Origin: Rhizopus arrhizus
Lineage: Eukaryota > Mucoromycota > Mucoromycetes > Mucorales > Rhizopodaceae
Length of the DNA stretch: 64,000 nt
Assembly: GCA_024220505.1 (NCBI GenBank)
Contig: JAKZZE010000039.1
Span: forward strand, 248,001-312,000
Direction of reading: 5' to 3'
Under the pieces are notes generated by a model, which saw nothing but the letters and a program-made list of their open reading frames with translations, did no database searches and was not told where the DNA came from. Position 1 is the first letter of the stretch. Every line of letters begins with the position of its first letter. Position numbers and translations under genes: made by a program. This document shows, piece after piece, positions 32,520 to 43,191 of the stretch.

Positions 32520-33560
32520 TATATAAAATCATTTTCAGTATTCCGTTGTGCCGCCTTTAGTTTTGATAACTGCCTCACATCGCTTCTTTATGCTTTGAAC
32601 TAATCGGTCGGCAGACTTATCATCCAGTCTTGCCCACTCTTCTTGTAGAGCCATCTTCAATTGATCCAGGTTTTTGTCGGACAATCTTTTCCTCTCAATT
32701 TGCCTTTCAGGAACATTCTAAGCATGCTTGATGGAGTTCAAATTAGGGCTTTGAGCAGATCAATATCCAAAGCCCCTAATTTGGTGGGCCTCCTTCCACC
32801 GTCAAGCATAACCACCTGTATGGCAGAAAGACCTATCTTCTTGAAAGATAAAAACCCCTCTTCTGATGCATCGTGACATCTATAAATCAAGGATGAAACC
32901 TGTTGGCCAAAATGTTAATGTATGTTTCTTGGTCTACAGAATAGGTGTCAATAACTTTTAAATGTCCGAAACATCCTCCTGAAGCCATAGCACCACCACC
33001 ACCACCACTTGACTGTAGATACTATATTTCTTTCATAATAGCACTCTCCTTTCTTTCTGAATACTCTTTTACATAAATTACTACCTTCCACACAAAAGCG
33101 TGACTCATCAGACCAAACAACGTTTCTCCATTGGTCTTCAGTCCAATTGATGTATTCCTTCGCCCAGCGAAGCCTATTTTTGCGGTGTCTTGCAATTAAT
33201 CTAGGCTTGTGAGTTGCTCTATATGATTTGAAGTCAAGTCGGTAGACATACAATCGAAGAGTGACTATGCAAACAAAAACATCCAGCTTTGGTAACTTCA
33301 CATTTATTTCTTTATAAGAGGCAGAAGGATCCTCTCTGATTATCCTCTTCAAGTGCCTTTCAGTTCTTTTGTTTATTTTCAATGAACGACTCTGTTTGCT
33401 TGTGAGACAAAGAGCTGCTATAATTATTAATCTTGGATTTTATATCTTGCTCAGTAGACTTGTTCAATCTAACAAGTTATACAACCTCTCTAATCGTGTG
33501 ACGTGTTCTAAGAAGATAAAAAAAAACTCCATGCTTTACTTTCTTTTGTTTCATATTCAG
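32520..33560 (-). mobile_element. Tc1/mariner element, decayed
   Basis: The minus strand encodes a Tc1-type transposase: a helix-turn-helix start near 33500 (LVRLNKSTEQDIKSK), then HLKRIIREDPSASYKEINV, then WTEDQWRNVVWSDESRFCVE with the first catalytic Asp. The frame shifts at about 33000, exactly in a GGT-repeat, and continues as GGAMASGGCFGHLKV in another frame. Later parts are full of stops. A probable terminal repeat begins CAGTATTCCGTTGTGCCGCC at 32538. The right end was not located precisely. Confidence 0.75.
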
Positions 33561-34554
33561 ATATAATTAAATGTCGTGTGCAGCCTATGGAGATTCGAGC
33601 TAACATGTTTCTTTAATGAGAGAATGGTTGAGAAAAGAGTGGCTTTAATTCTTGTTATGAAGATAAAATGTTCTTTTATAAAATGCTTAATGATTTCCGG
33701 AAATGCATAATGGTAAGGTGGCGACATATTCATAAAACATCAGTAAAAAAAAAAAAAAAAGAAACAATATTTTTCAACTATACATTTTCTGCAATTCTGA
33801 ATGTACTTGTTCAGTTTTCAGATAGTTTGGCTAGAACACTGTGATATGTTTTGTGGAAAGCATTCACACTGTAATAGCGGATATTTTGACGAAGTACAAA
33901 GCATTAGACAAATAACATAAATTGTGGTGAGCTTTATGCTTGTATTGCTAGTCCCAATATCTTCCCTATCTTGGGCGGATATAGTTCAATATCTTGAAAG
34001 GATCTTTGATTCAAGATTGACAGGTCAAGTATATTTATATGTAAACGATGTTGTAGGTTCCAACCAGTATTTTCTCTTTCTGTCAATTCCCCTTCGAATG
34101 AAATTCTGTTGTGATATATTTTATGCAGTAAACTTGATTGAGCCGAATTTGTGCCATACTGCAATACTACATCCTGTTCCACAGAACATTAAAGAAGTGG
34201 GCTATACTTTTCAAAAAAGGAACAATGGGCTCCCCTTTCATTTATTAAATCACAATAAGAACCTAAAGTTATCTTATGAACTTATCAACTCTTCTTTATT
34301 TCAACTATTGCGAAATCTAATTCCTAAAGCCCTCATTCTACATCCGCTGTATTATTGTACCTTCCAATCGTCCATTGATTCCGCTTACATATAAGGAAGG
34401 AATCAGTCTGTAATAAAATTTGAAACATTGCTGTCCTCACTTTTAAAATTCTGTGGTGTTTACACATATAATAAAGTAATAATGCAAATTACTACGAACA
34501 ATGACCGATCAAGTAAGGAATACCTGACATTGTAGTATGCCACCTCAAATAAAA
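33561..34554. other. Spacer with one unassigned ORF
   Basis: A plus-strand ORF at 33924-34394 (156 codons; FMLVLLVPISSLSWADIVQY near its start) has no recognised domain, and its start is doubtful. I list it only as a possibility. The rest shows nothing. Confidence 0.2.
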
Positions 34555-34662
34555 TTATATCCTGAGCCACTCCTGAATATTCCGATAAGTCTCTGGATCA
34601 GAATTAATAATTACTTCTTGATAAAAAGATGTTAAACAATGCCAATCATATAAGTTACTCAT
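34555..34662 (-). CDS. Small ORF or first exon, 35 codons, unknown
   Basis: An ATG at 34662 opens MSNLYDWHCLTSFYQEVIIN, then SDPETYRNIQEWLRI and a stop. Composition is coding-like, and a TATA-like sequence (AAAAGTATAAAT, about 34730) lies upstream on the plus strand only, so promoter support is weak. It may be a fragment of a larger protein. Confidence 0.2.
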   Translation of the reverse strand: MSNLYDWHCLTSFYQEVIINSDPETYRNIQEWLRI

Positions 34663-34837
34663 TATCTAATATTGATAATCAATAGTCATATACTGTAAAT
34701 GTTAATATTTAGCTGTGGATAAAAAAAGTATAAATATCCTTATATTTTTAACTTGAATAAAGAACAATCTACTTTGAGTCTCACTTATTTTTATATTTGT
34801 TGATTGACTTAGCGCTTTCTATTATAAAATTCAAATA

Positions 34838-35870
34838 TCACAAATTCCCTTTGTTGTCCTCTCTTTCTTCACTATCATCACTTCCATCATCAGTATTCTG
34901 GTCATTCTCATCCTCAGCATATTTTCCATCCTCACCGGCTTCATTGGCTTCATCCCAGACAACGTCTATCACCCAATTTTTTAACTTCAACTTCTTTTTT
35001 CTAGGCAATTCATTCAACTCATTCAATGCTCTTGTCATAGCATTCTCATCATTACTGCTTTGCCCGTCATTGTAAAATCTTTCCAACTCTATAATCATAT
35101 TCTGAAAGAATTGCGTTAGATATGTCAAATGATGCATATAATACAAGAGGTGGCTTATTTGTGCTCTTACCTCATTTATGGCCAAAGCATTCATAAGTTG
35201 CTCTATGTTTCCATATTTGATTTGCGGAAAATGTTCGGAAAGCGAGAAGAACAAATACTTTCCAGAGAGTACACTTTTTTCTCTTCGATTCGCAAAACAG
35301 ATAAATGACTTTGAAGCCCTATTGTTCGGATCACAGGAAACTTCACATTAAGCACTTCTTTTCTGAAAGATAAGGAGTCGACATAAAAAAGCTATTTAAT
35401 GGCAATTTGCAGTTACAACGGAATTCAATGTATCTCCATGTAGTTTTGCTTTTGTAACTTTTCGGACGAATTTTCCGGAGTTGCCCTCAGCGATCATATT
35501 GTTGTCTTTTAAGATAAACAAGCGAAGATTCAACTTGAATTTGAGTGTTACTACTGTATGAGATTTTGTTGTAAACAATGTTTTAAGTTGCTTAACTTTT
35601 TCTCTATTCTCCAATCTTTTTGATATGTTTTTTCTTATGGTTATGTTCTTGCTTTTATGCTTGATTCATGGTGAATCAATTCCACTTTCTGGTTGAGCTC
35701 TTTGGTGTAAGTTAAGCAACTCATTGAAAATATGTGCAAATTGAAATACTTTAAGAAAATCTATAATTATTTTGTTGGTTGATGCTTGGTGTGTCCTTAA
35801 TGTGTTGGCTTTGGAAGCCCAAAGGTGTCCTTGTTTTTCGCTTTTTACCTTTTGCATCAAGCTCCAACAC
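34838..35870 (-). pseudogene. Multi-exon gene of unknown function, probably broken
   Basis: The 3' part splices cleanly: 35362-35259, 35202-35171 and 35101-34838 join in phase and read KFPVIRTIGLQSHLSVLRIE, then KKVYSLEKQLMNALAINE, then NMIIELERFYND, ending in a very acidic tail (EDENDQNTDDGSDDSEERED). Upstream, 35860-35666 and 35614-35396 are in one frame separated by a single TGA (ESGIDSP, stop, IKHKSKN). The junction between 35396 and 35362 could not be made in phase. The two defects argue for a pseudogene. The fold is not recognised; similar lineage-specific proteins seem common in Mucorales, but that is memory, not a search. Confidence 0.45.
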
Positions 35871-36947
35871 TAAAAACCATGTCAATACTAATTTAACATC
35901 ATGTACAACTTGAGATTCTTGACAAAACAAATAGTGTTAGTTTCCAAAAGTAGCTTATGACAAGCTATGAATTTAGTGCAAAACTTAATTTATTCATTAC
36001 TTCCTTCCTTCTGTATTTCAGTTTTAGTTCGTCAGTCGTAATTGTTAAAGTATAAAGAGAAAAATAAATCTTTTTTTATAACCAACGAAGAACCCTTAAT
36101 TTTTTATAACTCCTATCAATTTTCATTTAAACCTCTGCTGGAGTATTGATAGCTTACGCTCATCCTTGCATATCCTGTAGTTGTCTACCTTGAATTCTGG
36201 TGACCATTTATACGAAGCAGGTTTTCTAGTCGCCTTGGTTCTGTACAGAATTGAAGTGAGTTAACAGTAAACATTTACAGATAAATCGAGAATCTAATCA
36301 TCATTTCTATTTATTTATGCAAGTAAACCACCTTCAAAAAAGGTCTCAGAAACTACTGTGTACTCATAGCATTACACCTAAAGTCAAAAGAGCAAACGAC
36401 GGTAAAAAAAATTAAAATAGAAAAAGAAAATATTTAAGATTTGTACAGATCAAGCTACTTACCTTGCAATACAACTTCTTTTCTTCTTACAAGGTAGGTC
36501 TCAAACACATATCTTCAAAAGATAATTTGTAAATTGAACTCGGAACATCTTCCTAAATTCTCATCTGAGAACACCCATGGTTTTTCAGCATGAAGTCTCA
36601 CGCTAAGTAAATTATATTAGCAAAATTATCTTTTAATCTGTATCCTAGATTGATTTGCATATGTAAGTAAATCCTATGGATAAACTTTGCCTGTTGGCCT
36701 CTTGCTTTTTACATTCCACATATATTCAATGTCGTGTTCAAATTTGTTAAGGATACATAAGATTATAGTCACTTTATTTTAGTAAAAGGAATCAGATATG
36801 ATCCTGAATAATATGTTGACATAACTTGGAATCATTTATAACATTATTCCCAACACAGATCAATAAAATACTTCGATTAGATTTTTATATTAAGCTTTAT
36901 TCATATTAACTTCACATAGTCAAATAAGATGACATGGTTGTAATATA
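35871..36947. other. Intergenic, no feature seen
   Basis: AT-rich DNA without convincing open frames, RNA genes or repeats on either strand. Confidence 0.5.
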
Positions 36948-37362
36948 TGATGTATCCATCATTCATAATTCGATATGAAAACAGTATTAATAAGCTACAT
37001 GTAAAATATATCCAATAGATAGGCTACAGGTTAATTCAGATAATCTTCATTAAGGATAAGATACTGCGTAATTGCACGGTTAAATTATATTAAATCCAGG
37101 GACTAAATCACAGTCAATCGCAGTCAATCATATACGAGTATTCTATGGATAAATGCTTACGATGACAAAGATAACAATGGAAGAACACGTAACCATTATC
37201 TATTTGTCATCAGTTATATCATACTCATTAATTATTAATCCATGACATGAAATATTATCCGTGTATGAAAAGTATAAATAGAGTATCATTTTCTTATTAA
37301 ATAAAGCAATCTCTTTATCGAGTCTCGTCCTCTCTTGTTCCTTTCTATTCTTGGATAAATCA
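36948..37362 (+). repeat. Solo LTR, family B (415 bp)
   Basis: The sequence runs from TGATGTATCC to GGATAAATCA and is nearly identical to the LTRs of the chromovirus at 51572-57511. It has TATAAATAG and AATAAA signals in the plus orientation. The 5-bp flanks (ATATA and GCTAC) do not match, so the LTR may derive from recombination between elements. Confidence 0.9.
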
Positions 37363-37469
37363 GCTACCTTTAAATTACTTTACCAGAACATAACAGTGGT
37401 TACCTTCTTTTTTTTTTGTAAGGAGCACATGGCTCAAGTTTATTAAAGTGACGATCAATCAAGTCATAA

Positions 37470-37804
37470 TGAGATATTTGCAGATAATAAAGTGAGAAAA
37501 AAGAAAGGAAATAGTACTTGAAAACTAGTGAATGAGTCTCTATGTAACCTCTTTATTAGATTTCAAGACGAGAGAGAGAACCCATTTAATCAAATTACGC
37601 CTTTATATAGGAAATGAAATTATTCAGGGACCGAAGTGAGTTCAAGGTCAATTTTAGTATTGAGCTTGAACAATATAAACATTGTATATGAGCTTTTAAG
37701 GAATATGTAATAAGTAATATTATGTATTCAGTACTTGTTATTTCTTATATAAGATCTGAGTAATCTCATACGAATAATAAGTATTTAATGATGTAAATAT
37801 GACA
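37470..37804 (-). repeat. Solo LTR, family D (335 bp)
   Basis: Same LTR as in both IS630 copies, with a few substitutions (for example TGTCATATTT instead of TGTCGTATTT at the sense 5' end). It is flanked by the perfect 5-bp duplication CATAA (37465-37469 and 37805-37809). It marks an independent insertion of the family. Confidence 0.92.
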
Positions 37805-37837
37805 CATAATATTGTTTTTGGGTTTTATGTTATATAT

Positions 37838-38880
37838 TTTTTTTATTTTATTTTTTTTTTATTTTGGAAAATGGAAGATGTAATTGCTAGTGATAGAATC
37901 CGCTAGTGAGATTACGGTTGAAAATGAGGCAAACGTACCGGAGAACAACCAGAGAGCAGCAGATTTTCTTTATGTGAGGTTGTAATCATCGAAGAAATGG
38001 ATTAAGAGACCAATTCGGGATGAAAAGGAACAGAGTCAAAAACGATGGCCCAATGAGCTCGCTAGATGCTCATGAAAGTGTGACCGATGATGATAGAAGG
38101 CGCTTTCTTCAAAAGAAAGAATCTTTTGAAGGAAACTTGAGATAAAATAATGCATTTTTAACTTGATCTACGTTGAAATCTGTTGGAGTTGTAAAACGAG
38201 ACCAGGAAGCACGCCACACTGCCAGTTTAACCGGGCACTGGTACAGGAAATGTTCAAGCGTTTCTTCGTTCACACTGCAGATAGGACAACAGGCATCTAA
38301 AAATTCTGCTGGCATAATTGAAGTGTTTTAAGTATTCAAAAATAAGATAAAGAACAATTAACGAGACCGAACAATAGTTCTAAAGTCGAATACTTTTATT
38401 AAAGAAAGATTTCAAGGCTATTTATATTAGTTGAGCAAGACCTGAGATTAGATGACAAAAATAGTTACGACCGATATGATTTGACATGTATAAGAAAAAT
38501 TTTATAGACTGATGTTAATAATCAACTGTTGAGATGAAAGTGAAACTTGGCTGTTTAGGGCAGCGATAATTATCAGGTTCTATTCTTATTCAAACTCATT
38601 TGTAAAGATTTAGTCCAGAATGATAAGACTGTATCTTATTGACATGTCAAAACATGACAATAATATGATACAGAAAAGAACGATAGGGTAACTTCCTATG
38701 GATCAAAAAAATCCAGACGTTACGACAGTGGTGGGATAATGTAAATTTCCAAAAGTGAGACCATTGTGAGGGAGTTAGACGAGATTCATAGACTTGAGGT
38801 GAGACACAGATGCTGTAATAAACGAAGATAAAAAGAAATAAAAAAGCACCAAAACGATAATTACTTTGAGACACTTTTTA
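37838..38880 (-). mobile_element. LINE 3' fragment, split by a solo LTR
   Basis: The minus-strand reading WSHFWKFTLSHHCRNVWIFL, then LPYRSFLYHI (38874-38660) continues after the LTR as PAEFLDACCPICSVNEETLE, then HFLYQCPVKLAVW (38315-38109). This is the zinc-knuckle end of L1-like ORF2. A T-rich tract at 37838-37862 probably is the decayed poly(A) tail. The LTR at 38319-38659 with its ATAAT duplication separates the two parts exactly. Confidence 0.85.
38319..38659 (-). repeat. Solo LTR, family C (341 bp)
   Basis: On the plus strand it runs TGAAGTGTTT to AACATGACA. It matches the LTR at 60185-60525 in length and nearly in sequence. It is flanked by ATAAT (38314-38318 and 38660-38664). The target is the LINE fragment. 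Confidence 0.93.
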
Positions 38881-39023
38881 TTCTTGATTATATCCAAGTT
38901 AAAGTTATCCTTTTTTCAACGAGGATTTAGATGGGATATTTATATTCTTTTGAAGAATAATTCATGGGGATGATTGAGTTAAATCAATTGGTTCTTTCTT
39001 GATGTTTCATTCTGGATTGGGGC

Positions 39024-39483
39024 TGTTTTAATCGCAAGATTAAATAAAAAATTAAACAAAAAAACAATAGCAGCAATATAAAATTAAAATCCTTCTTTAT
39101 TGCAGATTTCTTTATATTGCGAAAAGGCCTCGCTTTATGGATAAAAAGTTGGCATCTATTTATATTCTTTGTGAGCGTAGATATAAAAGATATAGACTCG
39201 GTCACGATGTCGTGCTGAAGAACCAATGATTAAGCTAAAGCTTGTCGATGTTCTAATATATGCATCTGAAGTTGAACAATAGAAATAATAACCAGTCAAT
39301 TAACTTTGATCTAATTACTTTTGGGGTTGACAATTGATTAGACTCTCTAGGATGACAGATATTGATCTTATTGTTCTAAATTTGGAAAAGTGTGGAATTG
39401 TTCAATCATAGTTTAATCTTTTGTGTATCGTTATTTATTTTAATACAACTGATATCATATAGAAAATAACTATGTTTACAACA
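39024..39483 (-). repeat. 3' LTR of Ty3 family A
   Basis: 460 bp, adjacent to the purine tract of the element. It is outside the coding region by 156 bp, which includes a T-run near 39619-39640. Confidence 0.93.
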
Positions 39484-39639
39484 TTATCCTCCCCCAGACT
39501 TGACAATAGTCAGGTCGGCATTCATGCAGATACTAAATGTTATTTTCTTATTGGTTAATTTATGTATCTTGATGCTCAGCAAGTTTATGAAGTCAGCGGC
39601 CGCTCTGCTACATGAACTTTTTTTTTTTTTTTTTTTTTT

Positions 39640-42600
39640 TTAGTTTCTATTGTTTCTTATTCTTTTACTTTTTCTAAGGACTGTGCTATCTTGTACCATG
39701 TCCTTTCTTTTATAATTCTTGTTTTCTTCAGTCACATTAGGTCTAGCAGAAGTCTTTTTAGTGTAGTCTATTTCGTTAGCTATCATCTTTTGCTTTCTTG
39801 CTTGCTCTAATTCCTTCAACTTTTTTCTCTTAAGCCAATATTTATCAATGGGTACTGTGCTGGAGAAGGATGATGCTTTTTCCCACGTATTCTCTCTTTC
39901 ACCATAACCAGCCCATTTTACAAGGTACTCTCTTTGTCCTGGACCGCCTCTGTGATCTCTAATATCCTCAACTTCATAGTATTCATCTTCTATAGCTGTT
40001 TCGTCAATAGAGACTATCTTAAGTTCTGATGGGACATATTCACGATGTAACAGTTCATTTTGCTCATCTTTTAAGACATAGGAACCACCTTGAGTTTTTC
40101 GAACGACAATGTAAGGCCCTTCATAAAGAGGTGACAACTTACTAGTCCGTCCTGGTAATCTAACCATAACTGCAGTATCCTTCGGAAGATCTATGATCAT
40201 ATTTCTGTCATTGAACCTCTTGTTTGCTTCCTCTATGATCTTCTGTGTTCTTTCACGAATGGCAGGAAACACTATCTGGTACATGCGATCAGTTCTCTCA
40301 ATCAGCTCTTGTTCTGTAACAGGTCTATTAGGAATCTTATCAGCTATACTCTGATCACTGTAATCCTCAAAGCTATTAAGTCTTCGAGCAAACATCAAGG
40401 AAAATGGAGCACTCTTTGAACGGTGTCTTATTTTATAATTCGACGCTAGTTGGACAATTGGCAATACATCGTCCCAATCATTGCTGTTAGAATTAACCAT
40501 TTTTCTTATAGTGTTTAATGTCGTCTTTACAGCGCTCTCGCTCACGCCATTACCTCGACTGTGAAAGGCTGTACTGTATCTGCGATCTATTCCTAGGTGC
40601 TTGGATAATGAGTGCATGAGGCTATTTTTAAACTCTCTGCCGTTATCACTTTGAATAATTTTAGGTATGCCATAGTCACCAAAGATTTTTATTAATTCTT
40701 TTGCTACAGTGTCACTTTGTTTATTTTTTAATGGACGCAGTATGATGTACCTGGTACATACATCTATCATCACAAGGACATAGACATTTTCATTTGCCGT
40801 GACAGGTAAAGGTCCTAAAAGATCAATTCCAATATGGTCAAATGGTAGATATGCAAGAATGTTTTTTAAAGGATGATAACCTTTCTTGCTTACATTGTGT
40901 CTCTGGCATTCAATACATGATTTGATTGTCTCAGTAGCATCTTTATAAATATTATTCCAATGAAGTCCTTGGGAATGTAACTGCTCCACAATACTCGTAC
41001 TACCGAAGTGTCCGAAGGTATGAGCATCTTCAAGTAGACGTGCTCTCTTCTCAGGTGGAGGAGTCATATAGTCAGTTGTGGGATTATTAGCAAACTTTTT
41101 ATTTTTTATTTTCACAGCTAGCACATTTAGTTTCTTGTCCTGACTATAGATCAAGTTGTGTCTCTTTGCTGTAGAGTTTGTCTGTCTTTTAACTTTTATT
41201 TTATTTTTATTTTTACTTTTATTTTCCTTTTTTTCTTTTTTATTTTCTTTTTGCGCAGCATCACCCCCACCCAGCATGAACTCATTATTCAAGCAAGGTT
41301 CATAAAGTCTAGAAAGTAAATCTGGTAATTGATTGAGAATTCCTTGTATGTGAATCACATCAAAGTTGAAATCTAATAAAGTTTCTAACCAGCCTATCAT
41401 CATAGGGTTTGCTTGTTCTTGGGTATGTAAATACATTAAAGCCTTATGGTCAGTACGTAATTCAAATTTATTTCCCCATAAAAACTCACGATATTTTTCT
41501 AGTGCAAACACTACCGCGTACAGTTCACGTTTAGTTGTATTCCACTTACGTTGAGAGGGTGACAAAGATTTAGATGCAAATGCAATATGTAAAGTTCTAT
41601 TCAGCTCATCTCTTTGGGTCAATACTGCACCAACACCATATTGTGAGGCATCAGTAGCCACATAGAATTTTTTGGATAAGTCTGGAGTGTGCAACAGTGT
41701 CTTTGATTTTAGAATCTCTTTCAAAGCAATGAATGCATCAGTATGCTCTTGTGTCCAGTTGTTCTCTACATCAGGATCATTACGAAGTCTGTCGATAGGT
41801 GCAGCTACACGAGAGATTAAAGGTATAAAGTCTCTCATATATGATACAATGCCCATTAATCGCATTACTTCTTTTTTATTGCGTGGTATAGGCCAACTAT
41901 CGATGTTTGTTAAGCGGCGTGGATCTACTTTGATGATACCACCACTTTCAACTACAAATCCTAAAAGATAGATTGATCGTTGATACCAACTGCATTTCTT
42001 TACATTGATTTTTAGGTTGACGGAAGTTAATCGTTCAATCACTTTTTTTACATTTGAAGCATGGTTTTCAGCTGTTCCTTTAATTACACAGTCATCAACA
42101 TAGGTCTCGATGAAATCCATATCCGCAAAGAGTATTTTCATCACTTTACAGAATATTGCAGTAACTGTTTTTAGACCGAAACAACATCCTTGGAAGGTAT
42201 ATGTTCGATTCTTAAATTGGAAGGAGAGTTTGTGTTGATCTTTAGGGGCTACAAGGAAACTATTGTATGCATTCTTCAAGTCAATCTTAGTGAATACTTC
42301 ACCACCAGCTAAGTTGTCAAATATGCTTCTTATTTTTGGAACAGGATATACGACATCAGGGATTAGTTTGTTGATACCACGAACATCTAAACATACTCTG
42401 TGGCTCGTTATCTCATTGTTCTCATCTTTCTTTGGTACCATTAATAAAGGACTATTAAATGATGTGTTAGCGCGGTTCTCTTTGATGATACCTGCTTCTA
42501 ACCATTCATTTATTTGCTCTTCTAATTCAGGCATTTGTCGGTGAGCAATTGGGTATTGTCTCTTATAGGACTTTGCTCCCTTTTCCATTGGTAACTCTAC

Positions 42601-43191
42601 TACAGATTCTGGTACTGTGCAGAAAGATCCAGCAGGAATATTTTGGTTGTCATCAATTGCACTCTGGATATAAGCCATGAATTGCTTTTGTTGATCTTCG
42701 GTACCATAGGGTGAGTTGTTAGGTTCAATCTCATTATTAGCGTCAAAATTCATATTAAGGAATTGTGCGTCTTCTTTTAATCTATTTGAATAATCATCTT
42801 CATTACCTGGGTACTTGTATGCTACCCCAGTGAGACCGATATTCATTTTTCCAAGAACATCAGTTCCAAGCAAGACATCAAATTCTTGTTTCATTGTCTC
42901 ATTAAAATTTACAACTTCAAAAGAATGTTTAAAAGAGATGTTATTCATATATGTTAAAGTGAGAGGATCAGTTTGTCCAATTCGTTTACAATTATTATCT
43001 GAAGACAAAAAATTTAAAGAACCATTTACAGAATTCACTTTGTCAATATTCAATTTATTATTCAAACAAATTTTTGATATACAAGTGATATCACTGCCAG
43101 TGTCAATCTTTCCAATTAATTTCTTGCCCTCTATTAATATAGGAGTCAAAAGTTTAAATGGATTAGTATCTTCATCTTCAGTTTTTTTATT
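39640..43191 (-). CDS. pol: Pol polyprotein of Ty3 family A (protease, RT, RNase H, integrase, chromodomain)
   Basis: The frame follows the gag stop directly and is in phase with it. Order: aspartic protease (GKIDTGSDITC), reverse transcriptase with the catalytic Asp pair in ETYVDDCVI, RNase H (VATDASQYGVGAVL and RTDHKALMYL), integrase zinc domain (HFGSTSIVEQLHSQGLHWNN, then CIECQRH), integrase core with Asp/Asp/Glu (GIDLLGPLPV, QSDNGREFKN, NGVSESAV), and a C-terminal chromodomain (YLVKWAGYGERENTWEKASS) that in chromoviruses guides insertion. About 1180 residues are uninterrupted. There is no ATG near the start of the frame, so translation probably needs passage through the gag TGA. Confidence 0.93.
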   Translation of the reverse strand, partial: NKKTEDEDTNPFKLLTPILIEGKKLIGKIDTGSDITCISKICLNNKLNIDKVNSVNGSLNFLSSDNNCKRIGQTDPLTLTYMNNISFKHSFEVVNFNETMKQEFDVLLGTDVLGKMNIGLTGVAYKYPGNEDDYSNRLKEDAQFLNMNFDANNEIEPNNSPYGTEDQQKQFMAYIQSAIDDNQNIPAGSFCTVPESVVELPMEKGAKSYKRQYPIAHRQMPELEEQINEWLEAGIIKENRANTSFNSPLLMVPKKDENNEITSHRVCLDVRGINKLIPDVVYPVPKIRSIFDNLAGGEVFTKIDLKNAYNSFLVAPKDQHKLSFQFKNRTYTFQGCCFGLKTVTAIFCKVMKILFADMDFIETYVDDCVIKGTAENHASNVKKVIERLTSVNLKINVKKCSWYQRSIYLLGFVVESGGIIKVDPRRLTNIDSWPIPRNKKEVMRLMGIVSYMRDFIPLISRVAAPIDRLRNDPDVENNWTQEHTDAFIALKEILKSKTLLHTPDLSKKFYVATDASQYGVGAVLTQRDELNRTLHIAFASKSLSPSQRKWNTTKRELYAVVFALEKYREFLWGNKFELRTDHKALMYLHTQEQANPMMIGWLETLLDFNFDVIHIQGILNQLPDLLSRLYEPCLNNEFMLGGGDAAQKENKKEKKENKSKNKNKIKVKRQTNSTAKRHNLIYSQDKKLNVLAVKIKNKKFANNPTTDYMTPPPEKRARLLEDAHTFGHFGSTSIVEQLHSQGLHWNNIYKDATETIKSCIECQRHNVSKKGYHPLKNILAYLPFDHIGIDLLGPLPVTANENVYVLVMIDVCTRYIILRPLKNKQSDTVAKELIKIFGDYGIPKIIQSDNGREFKNSLMHSLSKHLGIDRRYSTAFHSRGNGVSESAVKTTLNTIRKMVNSNSNDWDDVLPIVQLASNYKIRHRSKSAPFSLMFARRLNSFEDYSDQSIADKIPNRPVTEQELIERTDRMYQIVFPAIRERTQKIIEEANKRFNDRNMIIDLPKDTAVMVRLPGRTSKLSPLYEGPYIVVRKTQGGSYVLKDEQNELLHREYVPSELKIVSIDETAIEDEYYEVEDIRDHRGGPGQREYLVKWAGYGERENTWEKASSFSSTVPIDKYWLKRKKLKELEQARKQKMIANEIDYTKKTSARPNVTEENKNYKRKDMVQDSTVLRKSKRIRNNRN

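Noticed and set aside
33924..34394. 156-codon plus-strand ORF as a gene
   Set aside because: No domain, promoter or splice support; a competing minus-strand ORF overlaps it.
39619..39640. T-run as a poly(A) tail of a further LINE
   Set aside because: It lies directly behind the pol stop inside the family A element and is part of its 3' noncoding region.
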